NCBI GenBank assembly: GCA_947095535.1
Contig: OX352773.1
Coordinates: 213,796,093 to 213,860,092 of the forward strand
Direction: 5' to 3'
Length of the DNA: 64,000 nucleotides
From: Poecilobothrus nobilitatus
Lineage: Eukaryota; Arthropoda; Insecta; Diptera; Dolichopodidae
Position numbers and translations under genes: made by a program. The stretch's first letter is position 1. Every line of letters begins with the position of its first letter. This document shows, piece by piece, positions 48,741 to 62,289 of this stretch. The notes under the pieces were generated by a model. The model saw only the letters and a list, made by a program, of their open reading frames with translations. It was not told where the DNA came from and searched no databases.

Positions 48741-51700
48741 CCAAAAATTTAATTACTTAAATTTTTTGTTAAGTGGAAAAAACAAAGCGCCATTCTCAAC
48801 ACAACTCTTATATTATAACATATATTTTTGTAGATAAACCTTTAATTAAAATTGAAAACGGATTTTTAAAAATTCTTAATATAACTTAACCACTTTTAAA
48901 TTAACGAAGTGAAGAAAAATAAAACTCGAAAAAAATAAAAAAAAAAAGCACAGGAATGCTAAAAAAATATAAGGTTAGACGTTAATACTATCTCTATTTC
49001 TTTTTTTAATCCCTTTTCTTCTACATTTTTTTTTAAAATGACAGATGTTTAACTTTTTTGAATCGTTCAAAAAAAAAAAGAATTCCTAAATTTTAGAACT
49101 TCAGAATAGTCTTCAAGTTTCACCGTATTTAATACGTAAAAAAGCATGTATAAGCAAGCAATGTCAAATCAAAATCAAATAAAAAGGGTATAAAAAAGTG
49201 AATCACAAGTGAATAAAAAAATTGTTGAGATGAGTTAATAAACTCTATTTACGCTTTGATTAACAAATTTTATGATCCTTAAATAAAAATAAGGATGAAA
49301 TAAAGTCTGCCTTAAGTAAAAATACATTAATTATTAAATCTCAAAATAAATGTTAAAAGAGATGATTATTTAGACAGTGAATAGTTGACAGATTATACAG
49401 AGAACATTCCAAATATAAGTGACAGATTAGACTATTGTTGAAAAAGTTTTGAAAAAAATCAAAAGAAGTGAAGCTAATACACAAATTTATATTTTTTTTC
49501 CTGCGGAAATTGTAAATCTGTAAAAAGCGTCCTTCGTAGTGTGAAATTTTTTTACGCAATAAATCGACTTCCCGCCCCCGTAGGCAATTTAATAGAATGA
49601 ATATTCTAAATGCAAAACAGTATAATGACTAAGGACCAGGAAAGAAAAGCGAAACTAAAACCAAAAAATTGTAATTGCTATTTTGTATAACATAATATAT
49701 GTATGATAAAAGAGACTTTTAGCTTAATAAGATCTAAATTTATATTTAACAATAAAAAAGAACAAAAAGTAAAACAAGAACAAGATCTGTAGAATATAAG
49801 ATATATTCATCAAATGTAGTGTAAGTATATACGTACCTATAGTTTAAAATTATAACTTTATTACTATATTCTATATTCTATTTTTATACCATATTTTAAT
49901 CAATTAATATTATATTAATGTAACCAATTAACGATAATTGATTGATTCGTCATAAATCATAATTAATTTGTTTCAATCCAAGAAAATTATTTTTATTATT
50001 AATATGTATATATTATAAAATAACAACCTTCATAGAAACGGATGACTGTAGGTGGTCTAGACATTAAAAATTCAATTATCTTCGATTATTAATACAATAA
50101 TAATCAGATTAATTGCAAAAAGACATACATATTTTTCTTTTCATTTTTTTCTTTTTATTTTTAATTAAATGAAAATTACAATGTTTTGTTAATTTTATTT
50201 TATCTCTTCGTTTATCAATTTAATTGCAAATTTATAGTTTGTTTATATAAAATTAAAGGTAAGATATATAATTTTTAATGACTAATTAAAGTTATTTTTT
50301 TTTTTTTTTTTATTTTGTAGATTTTTATAACAACATAACATTCTATATTTATAGTTTAAATATGGTTAAACAGAAGAAGGTATTAATTATCAATTCTTGT
50401 ACTAGTAAATACTATAATTGGTACAATAATCGTGATCTTAATTCACATCAGTGACCTTCAATTTAAAATTAAAACTAAAAATAATAAAAGCAATATTCTT
50501 CTTCTACGTACGAATAATATTATATTAATGCAGAAAAAAAAAAAAAAAAAGGAATAATGCAAAATATTTATATAAAAATTCAAATTAATTGTAAGAAAAT
50601 TTCGAATAACGGAATAATTTATAACGGTTAATATTGCGTTTCGATAAATTAATACTTTTTGTTTGGAATCATTTAACTATCTTTTTAACTTTCTATTCAA
50701 ATGCAAACAAATTGAATAGTTATTTTTTAATTCTAAGCAGTTATTTTCTCTTATCCGAACAATTCTTTGATTATTTTTCAATTTAGACACATTTTATACC
50801 TTAATATTTAACCGATAACAGAATATTTTTAACTTTCCGCTTTATAAAAATAACTAATATACATCAGAAGAAACGTTATATGGATATTTCAGAATAAATA
50901 AAAATAGGAAATAGACCCAAACATAAAAACTCAAGAACAGATAGAATTAAAATATAAAATGGGGTACTATGGGTTTTAGGCCTAGTTAAATGCATTTCAA
51001 AAACTTACTTTTTCTAAAAGCAATAATTAGGCATAAAGTTGACTGCGTTATTTTGAATTCATTTTCTATCTTCCATAGAACTTCAAAAATTTCAAAAAAC
51101 TCTATAAAAAAAATGGCACATTAAACAATATAGTTAAAAAATCACATATAACTAATCCTTTAGCCCTTATAGCTATAAATCAATGGATTTTCTACATCTT
51201 TCTCAGATCCACTTATCTGCAAAAAAAACAATTACCCCAACTAATAAAAGATAAAAGCTAACGAAGAAAAAAAGATGGAAGAAAAAGAATAACCCCATAT
51301 ATTCAAAAAGAAATCAAAGGGTTTTTCGTTCCCATTGTAAGTCTAATTTGGGGCAGTTAATTTTTTCATTAAATTATTAAATTGTACCTGCTAAAGAAAA
51401 CTTTGTTTCGCATAAATTAAAATACCACTTTCAAAGACAAAATTGGAACAAATTTATTACATAAATAATTAGCTGCGGTATTTATTGAAAGACAAATAAA
51501 CCATTAATTAAAATCATTTTGAGAAAAAAAAAATTTGTCAAAGGAAATCATAGGATGTCTACTGTTAATTAAAACAATTTTTTTTTTTTTAAATTCAATA
51601 TAAACATTTTCAATTAAATTTTAACACTTTTCTTTACAAAAAAAAATTTACCTTTCACCTTTGATTTTATAAAATTACCTTTTAACACTATAATTAAATA

Positions 51701-52059
51701 TTTTTTAATTTTAATCAGTAAGAATATAATTTTCTTATTGCAATTTCTTATCAAAGTTAATTTAAATATAAGATATAAGAGGTCTATGAAGGTGTTAAAA
51801 TTTTCTTAAAAAATCATTTTATTTAACACTTGAAAAAATCGTTACGTGTAGGAGAGCGCAAAAAAAAAAAAATTGTTTTAATTTTATAAGAAATATTTCT
51901 TAAAAAGAATTAAAAGTATCATCTTTTTAAATCTCCTGTAAATCCTTTAGGATAGCATCAGACTATATTTCTTCATAAAATATTCATTCAAAAATTCATT
52001 AACAATTAAAAAAAAAAATTCATAAAAATAATCTGTTTTCGTTTGAAACACATAAATAA
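48741..52059. other. 3.3 kb gene-free AT-rich stretch
   Basis: No gene or defined repeat. A 68-codon minus frame at 49353-49559 has no recognisable features. Confidence 0.5.
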
Positions 52060-52620
52060 ACAAGGCAGAATGTAAATCAATGGTTTTTAAAAACGCACAT
52101 TTCCAAAAGATAATACAAATTGTTTAGAATTGTGACTTGCGCCAAAATTTTAAAATTTTATATAAGAAAAAATGTGATTTTTTTTGCAATTTTAAGGAGC
52201 TGTAAGTATGGAACCCTATATAACTAAGAAAAACTTTTAACACATAAAAATATATTATTAAACCTTTAATTTTTATGTATTGTCGAAGATAAATTTGTAC
52301 AGGTGCCTAAGTTACAGGTGGCTAAAAACAGCAATTTCCAGTTTTTGAGCTATAATAGCTCTTAAACAGGGAGTGGTACAAAACAATTTTCTGAGGAAAC
52401 TTATACTAATTCTAAAAATTCTTTCTTGCCTCAATTTCAAGTTCCTATCTAAAAGCGTACCGGAGTTATGAAGACATTAATTTTTTTATGAGAACTGCCC
52501 ATGGTTAAAATATTTTTTCTGTATCCTTAACGGTGTAGAAGTTTTGTAAAACGACGGACAGATAGACATATGGACGGATGGATAAAAGCACAATGTTTGA
52601 GATGTGTTGGGAAGGATGCT
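52060..52620 (+). repeat. Dispersed repeat family E, copy 1
   Basis: Starts near acaaggcagaatgtaaatcaatgg and passes through gtgacttgcgccaaaatttt, ggaaccctatataact, aaatttgtacaggtgcc, gaaacttatactaattcta and tttcttgcctcaatttcaag. It ends near gtgtagaagttttgtaaaac and the cggacagatagacatatgg word. All these blocks recur inverted in copy 2. Confidence 0.75.
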
Positions 52621-55600
52621 AGATTAGATCCAAGCTTAATGAAAATTATTATATTATAGGTCACTCACAAAATACACAAACTGACAACATGACACAGAAT
52701 TGCTAAAAAATTGCAGATATTGGTAAAAAATAAGAAGTTAAAAAGTTTATACAGACATAAAATTACAAATAACTTATGCAGTTATACCTGCGTAAACTTT
52801 TTATATTGTTAAGGTTCGTCTAACAATTTTTAATCTTCAGAAAAAAAAAGTAGAATACTTAGCACTAATGACTTCTTCGAAGATCCATGAATACTAACGT
52901 ACATTTTACTGCACTAATTATCCAATACAGATTATTAAAAATGTTTAAAAATATGTGCAGACCATCTCGTGCCTTCTTAATTTGATTTTTTTTTTATTTC
53001 TGATTTATTCATTCGTTATCACCTTCTTTCGCAATAAAATGATTTATCCTAGATCAGAATCAAATAAATACCAGAAATTTATTTACTTTTTAATACTTCT
53101 TCTACTTTTACTTTTTAAAAAACTTCTTAAAAATTAACTTATTAATTTTAATCTGTCCGTCTACCTGTCCTTTCTGTTTTCTATTCATGCAATTTCTAGA
53201 CCTTTTGAGATAATCAAATGAAATTAGACGTATATAAAGATAGTTCCCAAAGAAATGTAACAGCCTTAGAACGCCTTTGTTATGTAGTAAAGCCTGTTCT
53301 ATACAGACAATTCTAAGAAAAATTAAGAAAAAGTTTTATTTTATTTGTTTCTTTAAGACTTCCCTACTAGACACTCAGTGTGGCGACACCCACCCACCAA
53401 CCTAGACACCCACCCACCAACCTAGACAGCTTTTCTTTACGTCTGCGGTTAGACCAACAAAAGTATAGTCACAATTTTAGAATGTTATTTACTGTTTCTT
53501 TTCAAAATGTGTACTTTTAAAAACCTTTGATTTTACACACTACTTTGGTTTTATATAAAACTCATAATCTCCAAATTAATCGAAGCAAAAAATTTTAATT
53601 AGAAAATTTATTTTTACAACCTCTTCAAAGAGATGGATAAATGATAAAATGAGATTTGAGTCAAAGAATTTTATTTTTTTTTTTTTTGATATCATCTGTT
53701 ATCAAAGATATAACCATTCATTTTAGTTTGAATAAAATTGTGACTACAGGTTTATCAACATTTCTGATAATGGTCGTGGGTAGTTTTGGATTTAATTGCC
53801 ATAAGTTATGCGAATCTTATCTTTTTGATTCTGTATCCAACATGTTACCAGTGTATCTAAATATAATTGTAAAAGGTTTTTTTTTTTGTTTTAATTATTA
53901 ACGTTATTATTATTATTTACAGATATTTTTAACTATCATATAACCTACAAAGAAATTTTTTTTTATACAGTTGGGTTATTTATAACAAAAGCTGAATTAT
54001 TTATTTAAAAAAAAAAATATTTTATAATTCCCCAAACATTATTGTAAATAATTGTTACTAATTTACTTTTCATATAAATTCTATTTATAAGATATTCATC
54101 AGATTTGTTACAGAATATTTTAACAGGGCCTTTTATTAATATCAGTAAAAATTCTAGAGGCATATAAATTTAAGTAGACTTTGAAATTTGATATTTCCTC
54201 AGCTTATTTTTAACATTTACGTCTTTTAGGTGGTTTTTTTTTCTGGTCGGATGTAGGTTTTTAATAGATACTAAGAAAACCTAAAGTACCTTAGTAGTGC
54301 GGTATTTTATACCAACATAGAACCACCTCCTTCCGTAGCCAATATAATACCATAATCATTCTAAGACAAAATTATTTACTTACATATTATCACACTTAGA
54401 GTGTCTACTTATTCAATTCTAGTCTAATATGTTTATTTACACTATTATATGTTGTTCAGGGGAAAGGCTTTAGATAGTCAATAGTCAACAGATTGCTGTT
54501 TTTAATATTAATAAAAACAATCTTCTCATCTTACTTTATAAACTTTTACATTTTTGTGAAATATTTTTTGAAAGGAACCATTAAAAAGAAATTTTAAAAT
54601 GGTTAAATCAGATTCAAATATTGAAATTGAAATACAAGCCCGTCCCTGTTCCATTTTTAATAAATAAATAATAGATTAAATAAATTTCCGTTTCGTTTAA
54701 ATTTGTTTAGTTTCAGATCTGTCTCAGTTATTTTTCATCTTTTAGAAAAAAAAAATAATAACTGAGGAAGAGAAATGTCAAAAGTAAAAAGAAAGATGTG
54801 CATAAAGAAAATAATTTAAGTTTTTTGTCTGCTTTTTTAAGCTTGAATAAATAACGTAAAAGAAAAAACCGTCTTTTAAACAGTGTGGCAATATATCTTT
54901 TATAACATAAGTATATGCTTCATTACCTCACAATTTTAAACATTACTTCACTTTACAGACATAAAATTTCCACTGACCCAGTTTTGATTGATTAAAACTT
55001 GAAAATAAAACTTTTTTTTTTTTGCAAATTAAATTAATTTGCAAATTTATTTCTCTTAAATTACATTTTTTACCTTTATTCATTTTAAATTTGCATTTTT
55101 TTCGCCATTTTATCCAATATATACTTTTTTTTTTTGCATTTATTAATTTTTTTTTACTTTTACTCCTAACAGCTGTTTTTTTTTTTCTTTTGCTATCTTT
55201 AAAATGGAACTTAAGATTCCAAATTGATATTTTCCTACTACCAAACTGTACAATTTACTGTGTTACGCTTCAATTTAATTATATATGCAAATTAATTATC
55301 ATTATGGTAAATTAAATTGCACTCAGGTACATGTATATTGTATAGTTGTTACTTTGGCTCTACTGTTCCGTAATTCAAATTTTATTGAAGGAGACATTTT
55401 AACATTCCATATATGTATACGAAGAAAAAAAAAAAAAAACAAAAAAAAATATACACCTTCATTATACCACAAAAATTTAATGTTGTTGTTAGATGATTAG
55501 ATTATAGTAAATTAAAACAAAAGACAGTAAAAACTAATCATCAGCTTATTAGCAACAAATAACAAGAAACATATAAATTAACAAATAGACAAACAAATTA

Positions 55601-56324
55601 GCAAATTTGTGAGTCATTGTAAAGGTTGAGTGAAATGAATAGAATTCGCGTCTTTAAAAAATAAAAAACAAAAATAAAAAATAATTTATTCTTAAAACGA
55701 GATGCCTACTTAACTATATTTTCATATGTATTTTGAATTTTTTGTATTTAAGTATACATGTATGAATATGTATTGTCTGTTTTTATTGATAATTTACTTA
55801 CAATAACAGTAACTTAACAATAGAGCGAATAACTTAACAATTTTATTCACGTTGTATAAGATCAGCGAAGATTGTTCCTCTACAAATCTAAACTATATAC
55901 ACATAAAAAGAACTTAAAAACAGAATAATAACAGACTATAGGAAAAAAAAGAAAGAAATAAAATGACTCCAAAATCTTCAATATCATCAAAAAGATGGTA
56001 AATATAAAATAAATAATCGATATATTATATAAAATTTAAATTATAAATTAAATGATTAACTTAATTTTACAAGAGCTGTAAAAAGAAAGAATTAAAAGAG
56101 GAGCTGTAAAGAGACAAAAATGAACAAACTAAAATAGTTTTAGAAACATTTTTAAACAATTAACTTTAAAACAAAAGTGTTTAATGGGCATAAAACAAAA
56201 CTAACTGAAAACTTGATCAAAGCTTTATATACGAGTATTTATCTAAGTGATAAAAATGGCTTAGTTTTAGCAGTTAGTCATATTTTAAAACTGTTAATTA
56301 TTGAAAGTTAATATTGTTTTTATC
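52621..56324. other. Gene-free AT-rich stretch between repeat family E and SINE family 2 copies
   Basis: Holds the C-rich tandem at 53386-53425 and long T runs that create spurious Phe/Leu-rich open frames (53656-53901, 55022-55315). No gene supported. Confidence 0.5.
53386..53425 (+). repeat. Exact 20-bp C-rich tandem duplication
   Basis: ACACCCACCCACCAACCTAG occurs twice head to tail with no mismatch, and the first bases of a third unit (acag) follow. It stands out in AT-rich surroundings. Confidence 0.9.
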
Positions 56325-56737
56325 GTTTCCATTTCTTTAAGCAGTATGGGACATCCACTAAGTCATTTATTATTTATATTTTATTATACTTTAGTTTCTG
56401 AAATTATTTATTTCACCAACCCATTGATTATTCGACTGTAGCTATTGTATAAAATTATTAAACACAAATTATTTTGTTTTAATTTGTGCGCCATCTATTA
56501 TCTCATACAAGAAATATTTTAATTTTATTTATTATAAAATATTACTATACAATATGCTTACTTTTTGTTTAATTATATTATATTAAATATATATATATAT
56601 ATATACATATATTATATGTATATATTACACATATAAGAAAAATCTACATTATTTTTTGTTAATCTATATTATCAAGCCAGAATTTTAATTCGAGATTTCG
56701 AATAAAGGTTTGGTGTTTTAACAACTGTACCACTTGT
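56325..56737 (-). mobile_element. SINE family 2, copy 3 (near full length)
   Basis: Minus strand: head AAGTGGTACAGTTGTTAAAA with a worn B box, a TA-rich insertion in the middle (microsatellite at 56586-56605), tttcttgtatgagataatagatgg, agctacagtcgaataatcaatgg, and the 3' end cttagtggatgtcccat. The 3' end is close to the LINE relic at 29.9 kb. Confidence 0.78.
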
Positions 56738-57044
56738 TTTATATTAAAATTTAATATGCACTTTTAAAATGTTGTAATCTTATTTGCTCTTAAGATTTTA
56801 GAAATCGCCTTTGGATAAGATTTAAAAAAAGCGCGTTAAATAATATATCTATATGTACCTAACTTCAAGAAAAATATGTGTTAGTTGAAAAATAGATAGA
56901 CTTGAACTGATCATTGGTTTATTTTATAATATCATGCCCATGCTGTACAAATTAAATATAAATATTATTAAAAGTAATAAAAATATTTGCTATTCTTGAA
57001 TCTTGATCGAAAAAATATTATTTTTTTTATCATTCACTTAAGGA

Positions 57045-57345
57045 TTAGAGAACTTCACCATAAGTCGCTTACTTTTCATATTAAAGTTAGCTTCAATTTC
57101 TGAAATTATACTAAGCCACTGTTTACTCGACTCTAATTAATTTGTACAAGATTATGCAACACAAATATTACATATATGTAACATCTATTATCTTATACAA
57201 GAAATATTATTTTATATTACGATATATTTAATTTTATTATTTTAAATTTAGTTATTTGGATATAAATTAATAATATTGGCTATCAGCTGATCGGCGTTTA
57301 AAAGCCTTTTGGACAACCTGCAACTTAACCACTATGCTATAAATC
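57045..57345 (-). mobile_element. SINE family 2, copy 4
   Basis: Minus strand: a well-kept A box TAGCATAGTGG (plus 57329-57339), tttcttgtataagataatagatg, tagagtcgagtaaacagtgg, atttcagaaattgaag, and a worn 3' end (cgacttatggtgaagttc). It lies 300 bases from copy 3 in the same direction. Confidence 0.74.
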
Positions 57346-57804
57346 AAATGGAAAATAAAATGTAATAATTCTTTTATTAGCAGTATAGTAATATTTTTGT
57401 TAATAGTAGTTCAAAAGTAGTGTATTATCAGGGTACTTGATAAGTATAGTAATTAAAAAAACTAGAAAAATTGATTGACAAGCTGTCAAAATATGTCTTT
57501 ATATGCCATAATTAAAAATTCGAGTTAAAATCAAAGCAAAATTTATTCAGAATGCTGTGTTTAATTATTATGTTTTATGAAATTCTGACTTTTACTAATT
57601 TTTATTGTATTTTTGATTCCAATCTTTAATAAATAGGTAAAATCTACTTACAGTTCATACCTAATTTGAATCAATAAAAAGTCTAAATAATTTGGGACAA
57701 TCTTAAAAAAAAAATACAAATATTATGTAATCTTAAATATGTACATATTTTATTATTTACTATTTTATTATTTACACTTACACTAACACAAAAATGTGCT
57801 TATT

Positions 57805-58925
57805 AGTTTCACTCGGTCCGTCTGTTTACAAAACTGCTACACCGTTAAACATAGAGAAAAAAATTTTTAACCATGGGTAGGTTTCATAAAAAAAATAATT
57901 TTGTGGAACAACTTTTAAAAAGCCCTATTTTTAAATGCATATATCTTATGTTCTGCTTAAAATTTTTTCAATCTGAAAACGTCATGCGACAGGTATTTTT
58001 TTTAACTTTGTAAATTAACATCAAAATTATACAATTTTTTTAAATTTAGTATTATATGAAAACCGTTATGTGAATACCAAATTTTGCATGTTTGTTTTAC
58101 TATCATAACTCCGGCACAATAAAAACTTGAAATTTTGAGGCAAGAAAGAACTTTTAGAATTAGTATAAGTTTGCTCAGAAAATTTTTTGAACAATTCTAA
58201 CCTAGGAACCTGTACACATTTTACTTCTGAAAGATATAAAAATTAAAGCTACAGTAATATATTTTAACGTGTGTTAAAGGTTTTTTTTAGTTATATAGGG
58301 TTCCAGAGTTACAGCTCTTCAAAATTGCGAAAAAGCTACATTTTCAGATGTATATATATCAGCCTCTGCGTAATAATTTTGCAATCTAAAACCGCCAGAA
58401 GACCGCAAATTTTATTATCTACATAAAGCAATATTAAAATTATGCAATATTTTGTAATTTACTATTTAAATTTACAGTTATGTGAAAACCACATTTTGCA
58501 TGAAATTTCTTTTTTCATAACTCCTGCACCTGAAATTTTGAGACAAGAAAGAACTTTTAGAATTAGTATAAGTTTCCTTAGAAAATATTTTTGCACCACC
58601 CCCTGTTTAAGAGGTATTGGGGCTGAAAAATTGAAAATTTGCTATTTTTAGGCACCTGTACAAATTTTTCTTCAGCAAGAGATAAAAATTAAAACTCCAG
58701 AAATATATTTTTTTTACGTGTGTTAACGATTTTTTTTAATTATATAAGGTTCCGAACTTACATCTCCTAAAAATTCCAGAAAAGTCCTATTTTCACATTT
58801 TTTTTTAAATCAAATTTTAAAATTTTTGTGCAAGTCACAATTGTAAACAGTTTCTATTGTGTTTTGGAAATGTGCGCTTTTAAAAACCGTTGGTTTACAT
58901 TCTACCTTGTTTAATTATACTTTAA
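57805..58925 (-). repeat. Dispersed repeat family E, copy 2 (inverted, with internal duplication)
   Basis: Read on the minus strand it has the same block order as 52060-52620, including the end acaaggtagaatgtaaacc. The gaaattttgaggcaagaaag...gtataagttt...cctgtacaaatttt section occurs twice (near 58129 and 58532), about 400 bases apart, so this copy is roughly twice as long as copy 1. The 69-codon open frame inside it is incidental. Confidence 0.75.
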
Positions 58926-60227
58926 TGAATGTGACAGTTTTTTTAATTTATGATGTGAGAGTTTTTTTTTTAGATTTTGTATTTGACAAAACATTTGTAT
59001 TTTGTATAAAACAAAAATTGTATCACTAGCAACCGCTCTATTTAAATTTTTATTTCAAAAATTTTAATCCTAACATGCGTATGGATAAAATCAAATAGTA
59101 ATTGAATGAAATTTTTGTAATAAACAAATAAAAATTCTTGTTTCTTTTTTTAAATTTATAAATGCTTAGAGTTTAATTTTTAAAGTAATTTAGAATATTT
59201 AAATTGTGATGCAAATTTTCAGTTTGAAGAAAGACTCCTCGAAGAGAAAACGAACAACTTTAACATTTTTAATGAGAAACTATAAGAATAAGAAACAATT
59301 TTATACAGACAAAAACTTCTTTAAATTCAGAGACCGTGCAAAGGACTTGAGTTAAGACAATCAACGAAACGAGATTATTTTGGTAATAATATAAATATTT
59401 GATTTGATAAATATATACCTACACGTAGTTTTAAGATTTTGAGTTTATCAACTGCGGATATGAAAAGTGATCTGTCACTTTTGTTTGCCACTCCTACTGC
59501 ATTTAAAAAGAAGCCATTTGATGAAAATCAATTCAGTGGTTTTTACATCTGAACGTTTTGTTATGGGAAAATAATTATATATTATTAATAATAAATTTTC
59601 TGTAGACAGGCGTCGTGAACCATTCAAACAAAAATTACTATAAACCAACAATGAAAAAAAAAACAATAAAGATTTAAACTTAGATCAGCTGATGCATTAT
59701 TTGCTTTAAATAAAATTCTAATTCCATACCCTAATTTTAAATAATTTTTTATATTTGAGTAATATATAAATGAAAATAAAACATTAGTAAAAAAAATCTT
59801 GAACAAAATAGGTTGATTTTACCTTCGTCTCCAAACCTAAAATTGTAAAACATTAATTATACATTACATTCATATACAGTTCGAGATTAACAATAATTAG
59901 GTCTTGATATACCTATCTATACATTTATATTAGTTTATCTGCCATAACTATCTTCTTATATTATACTATCTTATATTACTGATTGGTATTTAATAGATTA
60001 GAAAGCTGCTTTTTGCTTAAAAGTCAAAGGTTATACCAGATTGTACTATAAACCTTTCATAAAATAAAATTTAAGAAATTTTATTATCTATAATGCCATA
60101 CTTCAGATTAATTTAAGTCTAAAGTAGACAATTATTTTAAGTGTAGAGTAAGTAGCATTTAAAGATTAATAAGCACTATAAAAACACAAATTTTTTTTTT
60201 TGGTTTGAACCAATCTGTAATTGGTGG
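58926..60227. other. Gene-free AT-rich stretch
   Basis: Short minus-strand frames at 59475-59806 have no features of a gene. Confidence 0.5.
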
Positions 60228-60835
60228 CGTACGAAATCTCAATCACGAAATCCCAAAAATTTTCCATCTTATCGCAAAATTCCAAATCACAAAACCCAAA
60301 ATTACAAAATCCCAAAATAATGAAATCTTACTCTCGCTAATTGAAATGCGAAAACCTCAAAAAAAATCATGAATAAAAATCATCTAAAACATATTCGTAT
60401 ATATTAATTCGAATTATAATATGTTTTACCCTGTTTTTCCAACTTATTCTTAAATCCTTCCTACTTACCTTTTTATATATGTACATATTTCAAGTCAATA
60501 TCAAAGAATTTAAAATAGTGTGGGCTACCGCTTCCAAAGCCTACCTAAATAAATTATTGAAACCCTGATTTTGTAAGCAACTCTAAAATCTCTCCATAAT
60601 TATTTTTTTGCAAATATTAACACCAATTAAGCCATTGACAATTTCTATGAATCACAATTTTCTCATTTATTATTTTGTTTACATTAAAAATTTCTAATTT
60701 TTGGATTTCGTAATATTGGAATTTTGAAATTTTGAGATTATGTGATTTGGGATTATGATTTTAAATTTTTGAAGTTTTTGGGATTTTGTAACTTTGAGAT
60801 TTTGACAAATAGGATTTTGAGACGTTACCAACTAT
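60228..60835. mobile_element. Foldback-like locus 4 (AAATCCCA arm units, core on minus strand)
   Basis: The left arm (60228-60365) repeats words such as CGAAATCCCAAAAATT, GCAAAATTCCAAATCAC, AAAACCCAAAATTAC and AAAATCCCAAAATAATG. The right arm (60690-60835) carries them inverted (ggatttcgtaatattgg, attttgagattatgtgatt, tgggattttgtaactttgag, ggattttgagacg). The middle (60380-60610), on the minus strand, matches the 48 kb core over about 110 bases: attttagagttgcttacaaa, caataatttatttagg, gcggtagcccacactatttt, atgtacatatata. Confidence 0.7.
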
Positions 60836-62044
60836 AATATTGCATAGATCCAATCATAAATTCTATACTCTCTACTTAAACCGAAATTCTCTCATCTCAA
60901 CAATAAATTATTTAAATATAATAAAAGTTAATAATAGATAATCATATTATAAATAAAATGGAATATACATAGGTAATAAATTTTTTTTTTTAGAATATTC
61001 AATTACGGATATAAGTAAAATATTCCAATTTGAATCTAATATTATAAAGAAACGCGTTTAGTTTAGTTGTGAATGCAAGTCTCGAATCTATCCTCATTAA
61101 AATAGAAAAAAAAAAATTTTAAATTTTCCAAATTAGGCAAAACTTTTGCGCAAATAGAGATAAATATTTTTTTTATGTATGGATGTACCTATATATATGT
61201 ATATATTTTTTAACTACATATATGTATTTACCATTATTTTTTTAATTCAAAAAAAAAAGTCAAAAATATTGTATTATTTTATCTTTTCTCAGTCTTTTAA
61301 CCTAATGATGAATACTTACTGCTACTGACTTATACTAATTTACATATTATTTAAATAAAAAAAATTCTTTAAAAATATAACTTAGAACGCGCTGTGTAAT
61401 ATGTTATATGTATAGAGAATTTAAGCGGGAGGGATCTTTAATTTAATTGATTAAATTAAAAATTTACTAATAGTAAGTATCTGCTTATTAAGATTTAAAT
61501 CACAAAATAAAAATTAGTTAAAAAAAAAATTAATTTTGTTTTAACAAATTATCTGTTTAAATGTTTAATTTATTTACTATTTATTTACTATATAATATTA
61601 TGTAGCGTAAAAAGAGGAAAAAGAGAGAGACAGATAAATAAAAAGAAAAAAGAAAGAGATAAATAAAATGATAAAATTGCAATATTGGTTTGATAGGTAG
61701 GATAAGGAAAGGGTAGTAAAAATTTATAATAAGGAAATATTTTGTGATTAATGATTGTTCTTGGATGTTTGAATTTGAAAATATATTATATATATGTATA
61801 TACATCAGTATTCAGTACATATTATTAATTTATTCTTTGAACACAAAAATTATTTAACTAATAAAATAAATAAAAATTTTTTTTAAAAAAACAGCTTTTT
61901 TGAACTAAAAAGTAGAAAATAAATTTTTAATAGCAAATTTTTCTGTAATTTTCTAAACTATATTGTTACAATCGAGATTTCTTCGAAAAAGTTTATTTCA
62001 ATATATCAAATATATATATGTATAAAGATAAGTATATATATATA
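60836..62044. other. Gene-free AT-rich stretch
   Basis: Nothing recognisable; a purine-rich patch lies at 61612-61665. Confidence 0.5.
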
Positions 62045-62160
62045 AGTTTTAAAGTCTGTGAAATTAATATAAAAGCTGGAGGCAAAATTTAAAAATATAA
62101 GTTTATAGTTTTGCTTTTGTTGCCTCCAGCTTTTATTTTAATTTCACAGACTTTAAAACT
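62045..62160. repeat. Long near-perfect hairpin (39-bp arms)
   Basis: 62045-62083 pairs with 62122-62160 with one mismatch around a 38-base loop; the arms include AAAGTCTGTGAAATTAA and AAAGCTGGAGGC. It could be a full-length palindromic MITE or the source of a hairpin RNA. Nothing else in the sequence decides between them. Confidence 0.85.
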
Positions 62161-62220
62161 AAGCGGTAAATGAATATTAAATTTACTAAGTCAAAAATAG
62201 TAAATATAATTTTAGTATGT

Positions 62221-62285
62221 ACGAGGAAGAATACAGTTGCATTTGTCAACTCTTAGATACCCGTACGAACCCGTTAGTATGTTCA
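62221..62285 (-). repeat. Fragment of the tandem-core element (family T)
   Basis: Minus strand GTTCGTACGGGTATC, then gagttgaca and attcttcctcgt matches the right end of the 18.3 kb copy (19184-19240). Only this end is present. Confidence 0.65.
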
Positions 62286-62289
62286 TATA

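Noticed and set aside
50321..50378. Possible exon ending ATGGTTAAACAGAAGAAG before gtatta
   Set aside because: Weak donor, no following coding exon found.
55022..55315. 97-codon Phe/Leu-rich open frame, with other similar frames (6689-7093, 14736-14924, 16455-16691, 53656-53901, 61581-61805)
   Set aside because: They arise from poly(T) or poly(A) runs, have no domain or signal, and match what AT-rich DNA gives by chance.
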